Of a stretch of 64,000 nucleotides of DNA, positions 1 to 9,420 are shown piece by piece. The notes beneath the pieces were generated by a model. The model searched no databases. It was not told the DNA's origin and worked only from the letters and a program-made list of their open reading frames with translations. This DNA comes from Piromyces finnis. Lineage: Eukaryota; Neocallimastigomycota; Neocallimastigomycetes; Neocallimastigales; Neocallimastigaceae. The position numbers were made by a program, and so were the translations under genes. The stretch lies in NCBI GenBank assembly GCA_002104945.1, contig MCFH01000075.1, positions 1 through 64,000 of the forward strand, read 5' to 3'. The first letter of the stretch is position 1; each line of letters opens with the position of its first letter.

Positions 1-203
1 CTGTAGTAGTAAACAAACAAGCTAGAAACACCATTTTTGGACTTTTAACATCTTGAAGCATAGTCCAATACTTTAATTGACTATACCAAGTCTTAATGTC
101 CAAATTATCTTCGGTTAATCTAGTGCATGCTTTAATTCCTTCATTAATTTAGCAAAGTCAATAGATTTATCAGCTCCGTACTCATTTTTATATACAAGTT
201 TTA
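1..203 (-). pseudogene. Fragment of an unidentified coding sequence with a frameshift
   Basis: On the minus strand two overlapping open frames read in sequence. The first (about 203-115) gives a residue string that includes NEYGADKSIDFAKLMKEL and ends at a TAA. A second frame (about 137-1) continues with TRLTEDNLDIKTWYSQLKYW and runs off the window edge. The handover looks like a one-base frameshift. The Trp-containing WYSQLKYWTML stretch is reminiscent of retroelement Gag helices, but I do not recognise the family and the piece is too short to assign. It is probably a retroelement remnant, given the elements that follow. The unseen part lies left of the window. Confidence 0.3.
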
Positions 204-1389
204 AATAAAGATAAAAATACAATTTTACAATAATATTAAAGAATGAAACAAGTTTAAAAAAAAATAATTTTCTTTTATAAGAATTTAAAAGAATGAATTA
301 CAACAATATTTGAAATATATTTAATTAACAACACTAATAATTATTCTCTTTAGTTAAACTAGTAATACCAATATAAAATACTTCCTTAACTGCACCAATT
401 AACAATATTAATTTCTCTCTATTAACTATTTTAATTTGTGCCTTGAAGTATATAACTTTTTATTATACTAGTATAACCCTCTTTTGAATTATTAACTATT
501 TTAATTAAATAATAATACAAAAACAATTATAAAAGTAACTATAAAAATGTAGTGTGATATCAATATGTTATTATTATCCCCGATATCTCCACCATTAATT
601 ATGCTACGGTTCAAATAAGATATCACAAAACACTTGAATAGTTATAAAAATAAAAATTTATTTAATTTTAATTTTTATTCATTTAATTTATTTTTTGATT
701 TTTCAATTTTTAAAAATTTTCTCAAAAATCCTCGTACTTTTTCCAACTATCCATTATTTGAAATTTAATGGTTTTGGATAGCTAAGGATTTAAATTGATT
801 TCATTCATAATATATGGATCATTCACTGTAACATATATTAATTAAATCCTTAATATATATTATGAATAATCTCTTAATATTTGAATAGAAAAATTTTTAA
901 TTTATAATTAATAAAATTTTAATTTATGATATGTGTAACATTTTTGCATATCATATATTATATATTTAATTATGACATATAATAAAATTATATTATTCAA
1001 TTAATTATGCCCTTTTTTAGACATAAATAATAATTTTTCTGTCGAGGTATCTTCTGTTTTGTGTGTAACAGTTGCCTCTTTTAGTAAAAATTATAATTAA
1101 ATTCTATGTCATAATTTCAAATTATAAAATATTATACAATAAAGTTAATTAATAAAATAAACCTTAAATAATAATAAAATTCCTATAACTATTTTAATAA
1201 TAAAATTTTGTAAAATTTATAAGTATAAAATATTATAAGTAATTATACTAATACTAATAATAAAGGTCTTAAATAACTATATACAAATAATATAACTATA
1301 TAATAAAAATATGAATAATTACTAGAAAAATGTATAAAAATTATATATTATAATTTTTATATTTTAAAAATAGAGTTAAACACTAGTAA
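204..1389. other. Gene-free AT-rich stretch with inverted repeats
   Basis: No supported gene. Several short hairpin-forming arms occur: GTGATATC and GATATCAC around 554-635; CTATCCATT and AATGG..GGATAG around 747-782; and a 13-bp perfect pair, 803-815 against 855-867, nested with TAAGGATTTA/TAAATCCTTA. They may be decayed MITE-like repeats, but no target-site duplication can be fixed. Confidence 0.4.
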
Positions 1390-1454
1390 GGAATATAAAT
1401 AGTTGAAGGTTAATTCCTAAAATTCTAGCTAATTCAACTATTTATGTTCATTCC
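1390..1454. repeat. Inverted repeat just upstream of tRNA-Ser
   Basis: Arms 1390-1407 and 1433-1454 are near-complementary (GGAATATAAATAGTTGAA against TTCAACTATTTATG..ATTCC), with a loop of about 25 bases. The arm ends 20 bases before the tRNA gene. It could be a hairpin in the tRNA leader region or a remnant of a small transposon. Nothing in the sequence decides between these. Confidence 0.55.
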
Positions 1455-1474
1455 TTAACAACAAACTAACAAAA

Positions 1475-1556
1475 GTCAGTTTGTCCGAGTGGTTAAGGAG
1501 TCAGACTTGAAATCTGATGGGCTTTGCCCGCGCAGGTTCAAACCCTGCAGCTGACG
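1475..1556 (+). tRNA. tRNA-Ser(UGA)
   Basis: An 82-base cloverleaf with a long variable arm, as expected for a serine tRNA. The 7-bp acceptor stem (GTCAGTT with AGCTGAC) closes with one G-U pair and a G discriminator. The anticodon loop is TTGAAAT with anticodon TGA, flanked by complementary CAGAC/ATCTG. The variable arm is the GGGCTTTGCCC hairpin. Box B reads GGTTCAAACCC. No intron is seen. The gene decodes UCA and lies about 70 bases left of the first LTR remnant. Confidence 0.96.
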
Positions 1557-1622
1557 TGAATATTATTTTGGAATTTTATATAAAATATAAAAATATAATA
1601 AGAAATCATTATATTTTATATT

Positions 1623-1688
1623 ATGAATAAATATTATTGTTATAATAACTTATATAACACCAAAACCTTTATAAATATATTTATATAT
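1623..1688 (-). repeat. Left part of an old inverted LTR (Copia-1 family), split by Copia-1
   Basis: The reverse complement of this stretch matches the last ~65 bases of the Copia-1 LTR, including the GTTGGTGTTATATA motif, with substitutions. Its continuation is at 7591-7808, on the other side of Copia-1. The full-length element therefore inserted into an older, oppositely oriented LTR of its own family. The last five bases (1684-1688, TATAT) are the target-site duplication. Confidence 0.7.
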
Positions 1689-2044
1689 TGTTAAAATTAT
1701 AATGAAATAATTTTATATTTTATTTACTATTAATTAATTATATAATTATATATTATTTAAATTTTTATGTATTAATTAAATTAATTATATGAAAAGTATA
1801 ATTTTATTTAATATTATATAAATATATATTTTTTACTATTATTAAAATGTAGTTCTTTTCATAATATAAGAAAAGACATTATTAAATAACTTGTATTAAA
1901 TAATAATAAATATTAATAACAAATATTAATAAATAAATAATAATAAATAAATATAAAATAATATATATACATATTATACAAATATTTATTTATAAAGTGT
2001 TGGTGTTATATAAAATATTATAATAATAATATTTAATCATAAAA
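1689..2044 (+). repeat. Copia-1 5' LTR
   Basis: The LTR begins TGTTAAAATT and is identical base for base to the 3' copy at 7235-7590. The right border is set at 2044, because identity continues to that base in both copies, the flanking TATAT duplication then matches, and the primer-binding site starts at 2045 exactly as in the two related elements. Confidence 0.9.
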
Positions 2045-2059
2045 GATTAAGAGTCTCAA
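2045..2059 (+). promoter_or_regulatory. Copia-1 primer-binding site, complementary to the tRNA-Lys(CUU) anticodon arm
   Basis: GATTAAGAGTCTCAA is the reverse complement of the tRNA-Lys(CUU) anticodon stem-loop (GAGACTCTTAATC), not of a tRNA 3' end. Primer use therefore probably resembles Drosophila copia, where an internally cleaved tRNA 5' half primes minus-strand synthesis. The same site follows the LTR in Copia-2 (one mismatch) and Copia-3 (identical). Assignment to Lys rests on my knowledge of eukaryotic tRNA-Lys; the tRNA gene is not in this window. Confidence 0.75.
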
Positions 2060-2072
2060 TTGTCTCAAGAAA

Positions 2073-5000
2073 ATGTCTAATAATAAAAATAAAAATCTAC
2101 TAAGTTCAAATATGGACCCTTCTAGTTTTATAGGAAAATTCCAAATAGAACTTAATAAAGAAAATTTTCAAGCTTGGCAGATCAAAGTCAGAGATATTTT
2201 AAGATGCTGCGGTTTGGAAGAATATATTGATGAAAATAAAACTCCAAAGATATATATAAAGAATATATCAGAGAGTGAAAAAGAAAATTATAAAGAAGTC
2301 CCACATGAGCCTAACATGTACTATAATAAAAATGTAACAGATGAAACTCTTGCTATTGATAATAAAGTAAGAATGTTTATTAGAAGTACATTGGCACCAA
2401 AATCAGTTGAAGATGTTCAAAGTAGAACACTTACTGGTTACCAAATATGGAAAACTTTAGAAAGTATATATATAGGAAACCAATCCAGTAAGAAAACTGA
2501 CCTTATTAAAGAAGTGAATAGAATGAAATACAACCCACAAGATAGTATAGCCAGTTTTGTAAATAAACTAAATTTAAAATTTGAAACATTAGAATCCATG
2601 GGAGTCCATATAGATGAAGAAGAAAAGGCCGCCGTTTTATACAGAGCTATGCCAAAACAATACCAATGGATAAATATATTCGATTATGAAGGTAACTGGA
2701 CTTTATGTAGAGAATATGTATCAAATAGAGTTCAGTCTGTTCAAAGGTCAGAAGAAAGGGAACGAAGTAATAGGCTTGGATTTAATCAAGTTTTTAGTAG
2801 TGAAAGTGGCTATGGAAATTATGATAATTATAATCATAAAAATAATAAATTTTCAAATTATAAAAATAAAAATAATAAAAATAAAAATGATATAATATGT
2901 CATTTTTGTAATAAAAGAGGCCACATTGAAAGAAACTGCATATTTAAAGAAAAATTAGCAAAAGAATATAATTCAAACAATAAAAATTATAAAAATAAAC
3001 AAAATAAAAAATATAAAAAGAAATATGCAGATGTAGTTACAAAACAAAGAAGTAACTACAAGGATATAACACCAAATTTATTCAACGTGGATTATGATTC
3101 TACATATGAAAAAGAATCAAACAGTGTTGTAAAAGTAAATTTTTCAAATAAAAAATATAAAAAGGTTATAAAATCAAAAGGGAACTTTAGTATGTGGATG
3201 CTAGATTCAGGAGCATCAGTTCACCTTACAAACGATATTAAATTATTATATAAAATTAAAAGACATAAAGAACCAATTTACTATGCGGATGGTGAAGTTG
3301 GTTATTCTACACATATAGGCAACATAAAAGGCTACTTTAATAAAGAACAAATAATTTTAAAAAATGTTTTATATGTTCCAGATATTAAAAGGAATTTAAT
3401 ATCTATTTCAAATTTTGTTAAAGAAGGTCTTAATGTAAATTTTAAATATATAAATAATGCTGCCACAGCATTTATCCAAGATAAAAATAAAAATAATATA
3501 TATGTATCAAGAGAAGATGAACATAACATATTTAATGTTTATATATCAAAGACAAAATTATTTAACTACCAAATACAAAATCCAATGTATTGTTATTCAA
3601 TTAGGAAGTTAAATAATGATGAAAAATTACATCTTTGGCATAGAAGATTAGGTCATTTTCATGCCAAAAGTATTGAAAATAAATTATTAAATATAAACAT
3701 TAAAGATATTTGTGAAACATGTTCATTATCAAAATTAAAAAATCAACCATATCATAGTTCTACTAATAAAAGTACAGAAGTACTTCAATTAGTACATACT
3801 GATATAGTTGGACCCATTAACGCGTCATCTATATACGGTAATCATTATTTTATTACCTTTTTAGATGATTATTCAAGATATGGATGGGTAATTTTTATAA
3901 AAAATAAAAGTGACGCGTTTAACGCGTTTAAAATATGGTATAATAAAGTTACCAATGAATTTAAAAAGAATATTACATATTTAAGAAGTGATAATGGTAC
4001 AGAATATAAGTCTTTAAATTTTAAAAATTTTTGTGATACTCATGGTATTACACAACAATTCACTGTACCATATAATCCACAACAAAATGGACGCGCTGAA
4101 AGGTTTAATGGAGTACTAATCCATGCAGCTAACACTATGATGCAAGATGCTAAATTATGTAGAAGATTCTGGGAAGACGCAGTCAGAACTGCCAATTATA
4201 TACATAACAGGTTACCTCACAATGGAAATGACTTGAAGGTACCCTATGAAATGTTATATAATATCCCAGTAGACTACAGTAAATTTCGTGTTTTTGGATG
4301 TAAAGTGTTACATCTTAAACGTAACACTGAAAAACACAAATTTGAAAGCACTTCGCTACCTGGCATATTTATTGGTTATGATGACACTTCTACCGGATTC
4401 AGAATTTTTGACTTAAATTCTTTTAAAATTGTCATCAAAAGAGTAGTTGAATTTTTAGAAGACCAACCAGGTAATTTTAATTTTGATGATAACGTCAAAA
4501 ATGTCAATTTCATCGATTATGATTCATTAATCAATGAAATGGAGGGGGACGATAACGAAAGTCTTCAACAGGACATAGAAATTGGCATATCATCAAACAT
4601 TAATAACAATGATTTTCCAAATAATTTTAATAAAATAAAATATAATGCCAACAATAACTATATCGGCATTAATAGTAATAATAATAAGGATAATATTATT
4701 TATAACAATAATAATAAAGAAAACATTAAAAATTATAACATAAATGAAAATAACAATTTAAATATAAATAACAATTTAAATATAAGTAACAATTTAAATG
4801 AAAATAACAATTTAAATGAAAATAATATTTTAAAAGAAAATAACGATTTAAATGAAAATAACAATTCAAATAAAAACAATAATTCAAATGAAAACGATAA
4901 TCCAAATAAAAACAATATTTCAGATGAAAATAATAATTCAAATGAAAGTAATGATTTAAATAAAAATAAAATAAAAAATAAAAATAAAATAAAAAATAAA

Positions 5001-7163
5001 AATAATAATACAAAAGAAGATAATAATTTAAATAAAACAAATAAAAATATTAATGAAATATATGATGATAATGATATTAATAATATAAATCATATAAATA
5101 AATTTAATGATAATAATGACGATAACAACGTTAATATTATTAATTCACATAATAAGAATAATATAAATAATAATATAAATAATAACTTCATTAATAATAT
5201 GAAAGACAATAACAGTTATAAAATTAAAAACAACAATAATAATATTCATAAAAAGAAAAATAAAAGAAAAGTAATCGACAGTGACGAAGAAAGTGAAGAT
5301 GAAAGTAAAATTAAAATTAAAAGAAATAAATTCTTAAACAAAGAAGAAAGGATAAATAAAATAATTGAAAGCGAAAGAAAATCTAAGAACAAAATTTCTT
5401 ATAAGGCTAAAGACTTGGACAATGGAATTAGTTTATCAGAATTAAATAAAAATAAACAAAAAAATAATAACTCATTAAGCTATATTCCAAACCATTCACT
5501 AGATGTAGAACAAAGACAATATCCAAATTATCCAAGGAACAAAAGAAAAATTTTGGATAATAATGAAAAGTATACAACTAGTAAAAGAATAAGAAAAGAA
5601 ATAAATAACGTTGATAAATCATCAACGACAGATAACCAAATAACAGAACCAACAAGTTTTTTTGAAATCTTTAAGAGAAAAGATAAAAGAAGATGGCTTG
5701 ACGCTATAAATGATGAATTAAACAATATGAAAGAACGCAAAGTATATGAAAAAATAAACAAAGTTCCACAAAATACTAATGTAATTACCTCAAAATGGGT
5801 GTTCAAAATTAAAAGGGATAGCAAAGGAAACATTACCAAGTATAAAGCACGCTTAGTAGCTAGAGGATTCACTCAAGAATATGGTACGGACTACAAAGAA
5901 ACATTTTCTCCAACATTAAAACATGATTCACTAAGAATTCTTACAGCTATTTCAGCAGAAAAGAAATTTTATATACATCAATTAGATATAAAGGCAGCTT
6001 ATTTATATGCTGACTTAAATGAATGTATTTATATGTATGCTCCAGAAGGAGACTCTACTTACCGAAAAGGCTATTGGAAACTAAATAAGGCACTCTATGG
6101 TCTCAAGCAAGCAGCACGAGAATGGAATAATAATATAACTGATACTTTAACTAATATTGGATTTAAAAGACTGGTAAGTGAACCCTGTATTTTCGTTAAG
6201 AAAGATGATAACAATAATATAAAATGTTTGTTAGGAATATATGTCGATGATATCCTAATATCAGGTAACAATTATGAAATAAATAAAACTAAAGAATTAC
6301 TAAAGAAAAGATACAAAGTTACCGATATTGGATATGCAGATTTTATTATTGGAATTAAATTTGAAAAATTAAACAATGGATACTTACTTCACCAAGAAAG
6401 ATACCTTAGAGATATCTTAAGAAAATTCAACTTAGAAAACTGTAAACCTTGCAAAACACCTAAACCAGCAAACGAAGTTGATGATAAACAAGAAAAATAT
6501 AACCCAACAAAGTATCGTGCAGCCATTGGTAGTTTACTATATCTTGCTATATCTACTAGACCAGACATTTTATTTTCAGTCACCAAAGCAGCCAGAAAAT
6601 CACAAGAACCTACTTTTAAAGACTGGGAGAATGTTATTCAAATTTTTAAATACCTCAAAGGAACCATTAATTACGGATTGCTCTATTCAGGCGAAGCTTC
6701 TTTAAAGACCTTTATAGACGCAGACTACGATAGTGACAAAGTAACCAGAAGATCAACCACCGGATTTGTTTTCTTCATGGGAAGTGGTCCCACGAGTTGG
6801 TTTTCGAAACTTCAACATTGTATTGCTACCTCTACAGCTGAGTCAGAATATTACAGCTTATGTGAGTGCGGAAAACATTCACTTTGGTATGCAAACATAC
6901 TTAATGAGTTAGGGATAACTCATAAATGTACTGTAATAAACATTGACAACCAGGCAGCAATTTATAATGCTGAAAATGATACTATTAATTCAAAATCAAA
7001 ACATATTGATATTAAGTATCATAAAATAAGAGAAATGGTAAAAGAGAAAAAAATTAAATTGGAATATATCAAGTCCTTAAATAACATTGCTGATGGTTTC
7101 ACAAAATATTTGGATGCTACAAAAATGTCTATTTTTAGAAATAATTTATTACATAAATATTAA
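2073..7163 (+). CDS. Copia-1 gag-pol polyprotein (Gag-PR-INT-RT-RNase H)
   Basis: A 1696-residue intact polyprotein that would copy the element's RNA and integrate the cDNA. Visible in order are: Gag with a CCHC knuckle (CHFCNKRGHIERNC, about residue 275); aspartic protease (MLDSGASVHLT, about 377); integrase with an HHCC region (HLWHRRLGH..CETC, from about 521) and catalytic Asp, Asp and Glu in HTDIVGP, RSDNGTEY and NGRAERFN (about 576, 638, 674); RT (KWVFKIKRD about 1241, YVDDIL about 1390); and RNase H (DADYDSD about 1549, STAESEYY about 1586). A very long Asn-rich linker (about 850-1070), built from ENNNLN-type units, separates integrase from RT. The ATG is only 28 bases after the LTR. 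Gag and Pol share one frame with no shift, so their ratio must be set otherwise. All catalytic motifs look intact. Confidence 0.96.
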   Translation: MSNNKNKNLLSSNMDPSSFIGKFQIELNKENFQAWQIKVRDILRCCGLEEYIDENKTPKIYIKNISESEKENYKEVPHEPNMYYNKNVTDETLAIDNKVRMFIRSTLAPKSVEDVQSRTLTGYQIWKTLESIYIGNQSSKKTDLIKEVNRMKYNPQDSIASFVNKLNLKFETLESMGVHIDEEEKAAVLYRAMPKQYQWINIFDYEGNWTLCREYVSNRVQSVQRSEERERSNRLGFNQVFSSESGYGNYDNYNHKNNKFSNYKNKNNKNKNDIICHFCNKRGHIERNCIFKEKLAKEYNSNNKNYKNKQNKKYKKKYADVVTKQRSNYKDITPNLFNVDYDSTYEKESNSVVKVNFSNKKYKKVIKSKGNFSMWMLDSGASVHLTNDIKLLYKIKRHKEPIYYADGEVGYSTHIGNIKGYFNKEQIILKNVLYVPDIKRNLISISNFVKEGLNVNFKYINNAATAFIQDKNKNNIYVSREDEHNIFNVYISKTKLFNYQIQNPMYCYSIRKLNNDEKLHLWHRRLGHFHAKSIENKLLNINIKDICETCSLSKLKNQPYHSSTNKSTEVLQLVHTDIVGPINASSIYGNHYFITFLDDYSRYGWVIFIKNKSDAFNAFKIWYNKVTNEFKKNITYLRSDNGTEYKSLNFKNFCDTHGITQQFTVPYNPQQNGRAERFNGVLIHAANTMMQDAKLCRRFWEDAVRTANYIHNRLPHNGNDLKVPYEMLYNIPVDYSKFRVFGCKVLHLKRNTEKHKFESTSLPGIFIGYDDTSTGFRIFDLNSFKIVIKRVVEFLEDQPGNFNFDDNVKNVNFIDYDSLINEMEGDDNESLQQDIEIGISSNINNNDFPNNFNKIKYNANNNYIGINSNNNKDNIIYNNNNKENIKNYNINENNNLNINNNLNISNNLNENNNLNENNILKENNDLNENNNSNKNNNSNENDNPNKNNISDENNNSNESNDLNKNKIKNKNKIKNKNNNTKEDNNLNKTNKNINEIYDDNDINNINHINKFNDNNDDNNVNIINSHNKNNINNNINNNFINNMKDNNSYKIKNNNNNIHKKKNKRKVIDSDEESEDESKIKIKRNKFLNKEERINKIIESERKSKNKISYKAKDLDNGISLSELNKNKQKNNNSLSYIPNHSLDVEQRQYPNYPRNKRKILDNNEKYTTSKRIRKEINNVDKSSTTDNQITEPTSFFEIFKRKDKRRWLDAINDELNNMKERKVYEKINKVPQNTNVITSKWVFKIKRDSKGNITKYKARLVARGFTQEYGTDYKETFSPTLKHDSLRILTAISAEKKFYIHQLDIKAAYLYADLNECIYMYAPEGDSTYRKGYWKLNKALYGLKQAAREWNNNITDTLTNIGFKRLVSEPCIFVKKDDNNNIKCLLGIYVDDILISGNNYEINKTKELLKKRYKVTDIGYADFIIGIKFEKLNNGYLLHQERYLRDILRKFNLENCKPCKTPKPANEVDDKQEKYNPTKYRAAIGSLLYLAISTRPDILFSVTKAARKSQEPTFKDWENVIQIFKYLKGTINYGLLYSGEASLKTFIDADYDSDKVTRRSTTGFVFFMGSGPTSWFSKLQHCIATSTAESEYYSLCECGKHSLWYANILNELGITHKCTVINIDNQAAIYNAENDTINSKSKHIDIKYHKIREMVKEKKIKLEYIKSLNNIADGFTKYLDATKMSIFRNNLLHKY

Positions 7164-7208
7164 ATGAATATTAAATGAATATTAAATGAATATTAAATGA
7201 ATATTAAA
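7159..7208 (+). repeat. 11-bp tandem repeat at the Copia-1 stop codon
   Basis: About four copies of ATTAAATGAAT start within the last codons and stop codon of gag-pol and run into the 3' untranslated region, 25 bases before the polypurine tract. Simple replication slippage explains it. Confidence 0.8.
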
Positions 7209-7234
7209 TAAAAGTATTTATACTTTTGGGAGAA

Positions 7235-7590
7235 TGTTAAAATTATAATGAAATAATTTTATATTTTATTTACTATTAATTAATTATATAATTATATATT
7301 ATTTAAATTTTTATGTATTAATTAAATTAATTATATGAAAAGTATAATTTTATTTAATATTATATAAATATATATTTTTTACTATTATTAAAATGTAGTT
7401 CTTTTCATAATATAAGAAAAGACATTATTAAATAACTTGTATTAAATAATAATAAATATTAATAACAAATATTAATAAATAAATAATAATAAATAAATAT
7501 AAAATAATATATATACATATTATACAAATATTTATTTATAAAGTGTTGGTGTTATATAAAATATTATAATAATAATATTTAATCATAAAA
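7235..7590 (+). repeat. Copia-1 3' LTR
   Basis: Identical to the 5' LTR across 356 bases. The preceding TTTTGGGAGAA acts as polypurine tract. TATAT follows as target-site duplication. Confidence 0.92.
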
Positions 7591-7808
7591 TATATAATAA
7601 GAATATTTATTATTTTATATATTTATTATTAATATTTATCATTAATATTTTATCATTATTCAATACAAGTTATTTAATAATGTCTTATGAAAAGAACAAC
7701 ATTTTAATAATAGTAAAAAAAATATATTTAAATAATATTAAATAAAATTATACTTTTCATATAATTAATTTAATTAATACATAAAAAATAAATAATATAT
7801 AATTATGT
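7591..7808 (-). repeat. Right part of the old inverted LTR split by Copia-1
   Basis: The reverse complement matches the central part of the Copia-1 LTR (for example GTTCTTTTCATAA, TAACTTGTATT and AATTATATGAAAAGTATAA), with scattered changes. Together with 1623-1688 it forms one older LTR lying opposite to Copia-1. It ends abruptly near 7808, where a forward-oriented LTR half begins; both LTR starts are missing at that junction. Confidence 0.8.
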
Positions 7809-7858
7809 AATTTTATTTAATATTATATAAATAAATATTTTTACTATAATTAAAATTA
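7808..7858 (+). repeat. Left half of a forward Copia-1-family LTR, interrupted by Copia-2
   Basis: It matches the LTR stretch from ATTTTATTTAATATTATATAA up to TTAAAAT. Its continuation (AGCTCTTTTCAATGTATAAG) is at 13372. Copia-2 sits between the two with flanks AATTA and AATTT, an imperfect 5-bp target duplication. Confidence 0.75.
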
Positions 7859-8074
7859 TGTTAGAATTTTAGGTTTTTTAATATTTACTTTATTATGGTA
7901 ATTTATTAATATTTCATTACAAAGATTTAATTAACAATTACAAGTTTGTATTTATACTAAAATTTATGGCTTATGCTCTAATACATACATTATCAATTTA
8001 TCAATACATTACATTATATTAAATACATTTTACTAATGAATAAGGTTTATAATAAAATTTGAGATTTTCTAACA
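7859..8074 (-). repeat. Copia-2 3' LTR
   Basis: A 216-bp direct repeat of 13164-13371. It holds an extra 8 bases within the TATCAATTTATCAATAC segment. TG..CA ends are present. Confidence 0.92.
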
Positions 8075-8269
8075 TTCCCCCTCAAACTTGATTTCATTTT
8101 GAAATTCAATGTTTGGAAGTTTTGTTTTAAAATATATAAAATGAAATAAAATAAAATAAAATAAAAAAATTTTTTTTTTAATAGAACTTTGTCTGATTAT
8201 TATTGAATGTATAGATAAGTTTAGGTAAATATAAAGTGTAATAAAGTAAATAATGTTTTGTGCAACTTA

Positions 8270-9420
8270 TTATTTTACAAAATTTTTATCTGTAAAATTT
8301 CTAATTTTTGTAGAATTTAAATATTTTGTGAGTGCATCAGCCAACATATCATTTGTGTTCTTATATTCTAGCTTTACTCTTTTATTTATAATATTATCCT
8401 TGTTGAAGTAGTATTTTATTGAGATATGTTTGAGTTTTGGGTTGGCTTCTCCATTTTCAATAATTGCTTTGCTTGATTTGTTGTCCGTAAATATTGTAAT
8501 GATTATTTTTTGATTGAATAATTCCTTTATTAAGTTTCTCATCCATAAGACCTTTTTTACACATTCTGAGGTGCTAATGTATTCTGCTTCTGCAGTTGAT
8601 GTAGCAACTTTGGATTATTTTTCGAAAACCAGCAGATAGGAGAGTTTCCCATAAGTATTATATGACCAGATGTTGATTTTCTGTCTTTGGTGTTCCCCGC
8701 AAAATCTGCATTTGTATAGGCTGTAATAAAACCTTTTCCGTCGTATTTCAGTTTGTAATGAATTGTGTTGTGTAAATACTTAAGGATAATAAGGACACAA
8801 TGCCAATCTGATACAGTAAGATTTTCACAAGATCTAGCAGCTTTGTGTACTGCAAAAGAAATATCCGGTCTGGTGCATTTTTCAAGGTAAATGAGGGATC
8901 CTAATGCACTTTTATATGTTGTGGCGTCAATTTTTTCATCACGCATTTGTGGCTTGTCAATACAACATGGAGTATTACATCGATAGGTGTAATTAGTGTT
9001 AATAATTCCAAAGTTTTGTAAAAGATTTTCAATAAAATTTCTTTGCGAAATAAAATAGGAGTAGCTAGATTTTTCAACAGTTATGCCTAATAAGTAATGG
9101 ATTTTTCCATAATTTGAAATATTAAATTTGTTATTGATCTTATTTATTATGGATTCGATGATATTAATATTGCCACAGATGATCATATCATCAATGTAAA
9201 TACCAAGAATGCATATTGTATTATTGTTATGAGATTTTTTAAATATACATGGTTTTGATTTAAGCTGGTAGAAACCTGAATTAATGAGAAAATTTGAAAT
9301 GGTAAGATACCATTGTCTTCCGGATTGTCGAAGACCATATAATGCTTTGTTGAGTAGCCAATATCCTTTATTTTAGTTCTTGTCACCGGGAGGTATTGTG
9401 GCGTAGATTTCTTTATCAAG
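8270..9420 (-). pseudogene. Copia-2 pol remnant: C-terminal RT and RNase H
   Basis: Minus-strand frames 9419-9183, 9186-8557 and 8542-8270 follow one another with frame changes. They carry the RT thumb region (IHYLLGITVEKS, TYKSALGSLIYLEKCTRPDISFAV), RNase H (AYTNADFAGNTKDRKSTSGH, SPICWFSKN, FTDNKSSKAI) and the typical copia C-terminus (LEYKNTNDMLADALTKYL). The YVDD-type box spans the handover near 9186, where the visible MIICGN..IIESI context follows a disrupted motif. At least two frameshifts make it non-functional. Confidence 0.85.

Larger units (their letters stand above)
1689..7590 (+). mobile_element. Copia-1: complete Ty1/copia LTR retrotransposon
   Basis: The element has identical 356-bp LTRs (1689-2044 and 7235-7590), a 5-bp target duplication TATAT (1684-1688, 7591-7595), a primer-binding site abutting the 5' LTR, one uninterrupted gag-pol frame and a purine-rich GGGAGAA directly before the 3' LTR. 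Domain order Gag, protease, integrase, RT, RNase H is that of Ty1/copia (Pseudoviridae). LTRs begin TG and, by the target duplication, end in AAAA instead of the usual CA. Identical LTRs and an intact frame suggest recent insertion and possible competence. Confidence 0.93.

Noticed and set aside
1689-2039. Copia-1 LTR ending at the CA at 2038-2039
   Set aside because: Both copies stay identical five bases further, the TATAT duplication matches only with the longer LTR, and the primer site then abuts the LTR as in Copia-2 and Copia-3.
4726-5040. Minus-strand Tyr/Phe/Leu-rich frame
   Set aside because: It is the antisense image of the Asn-rich linker of Copia-1.
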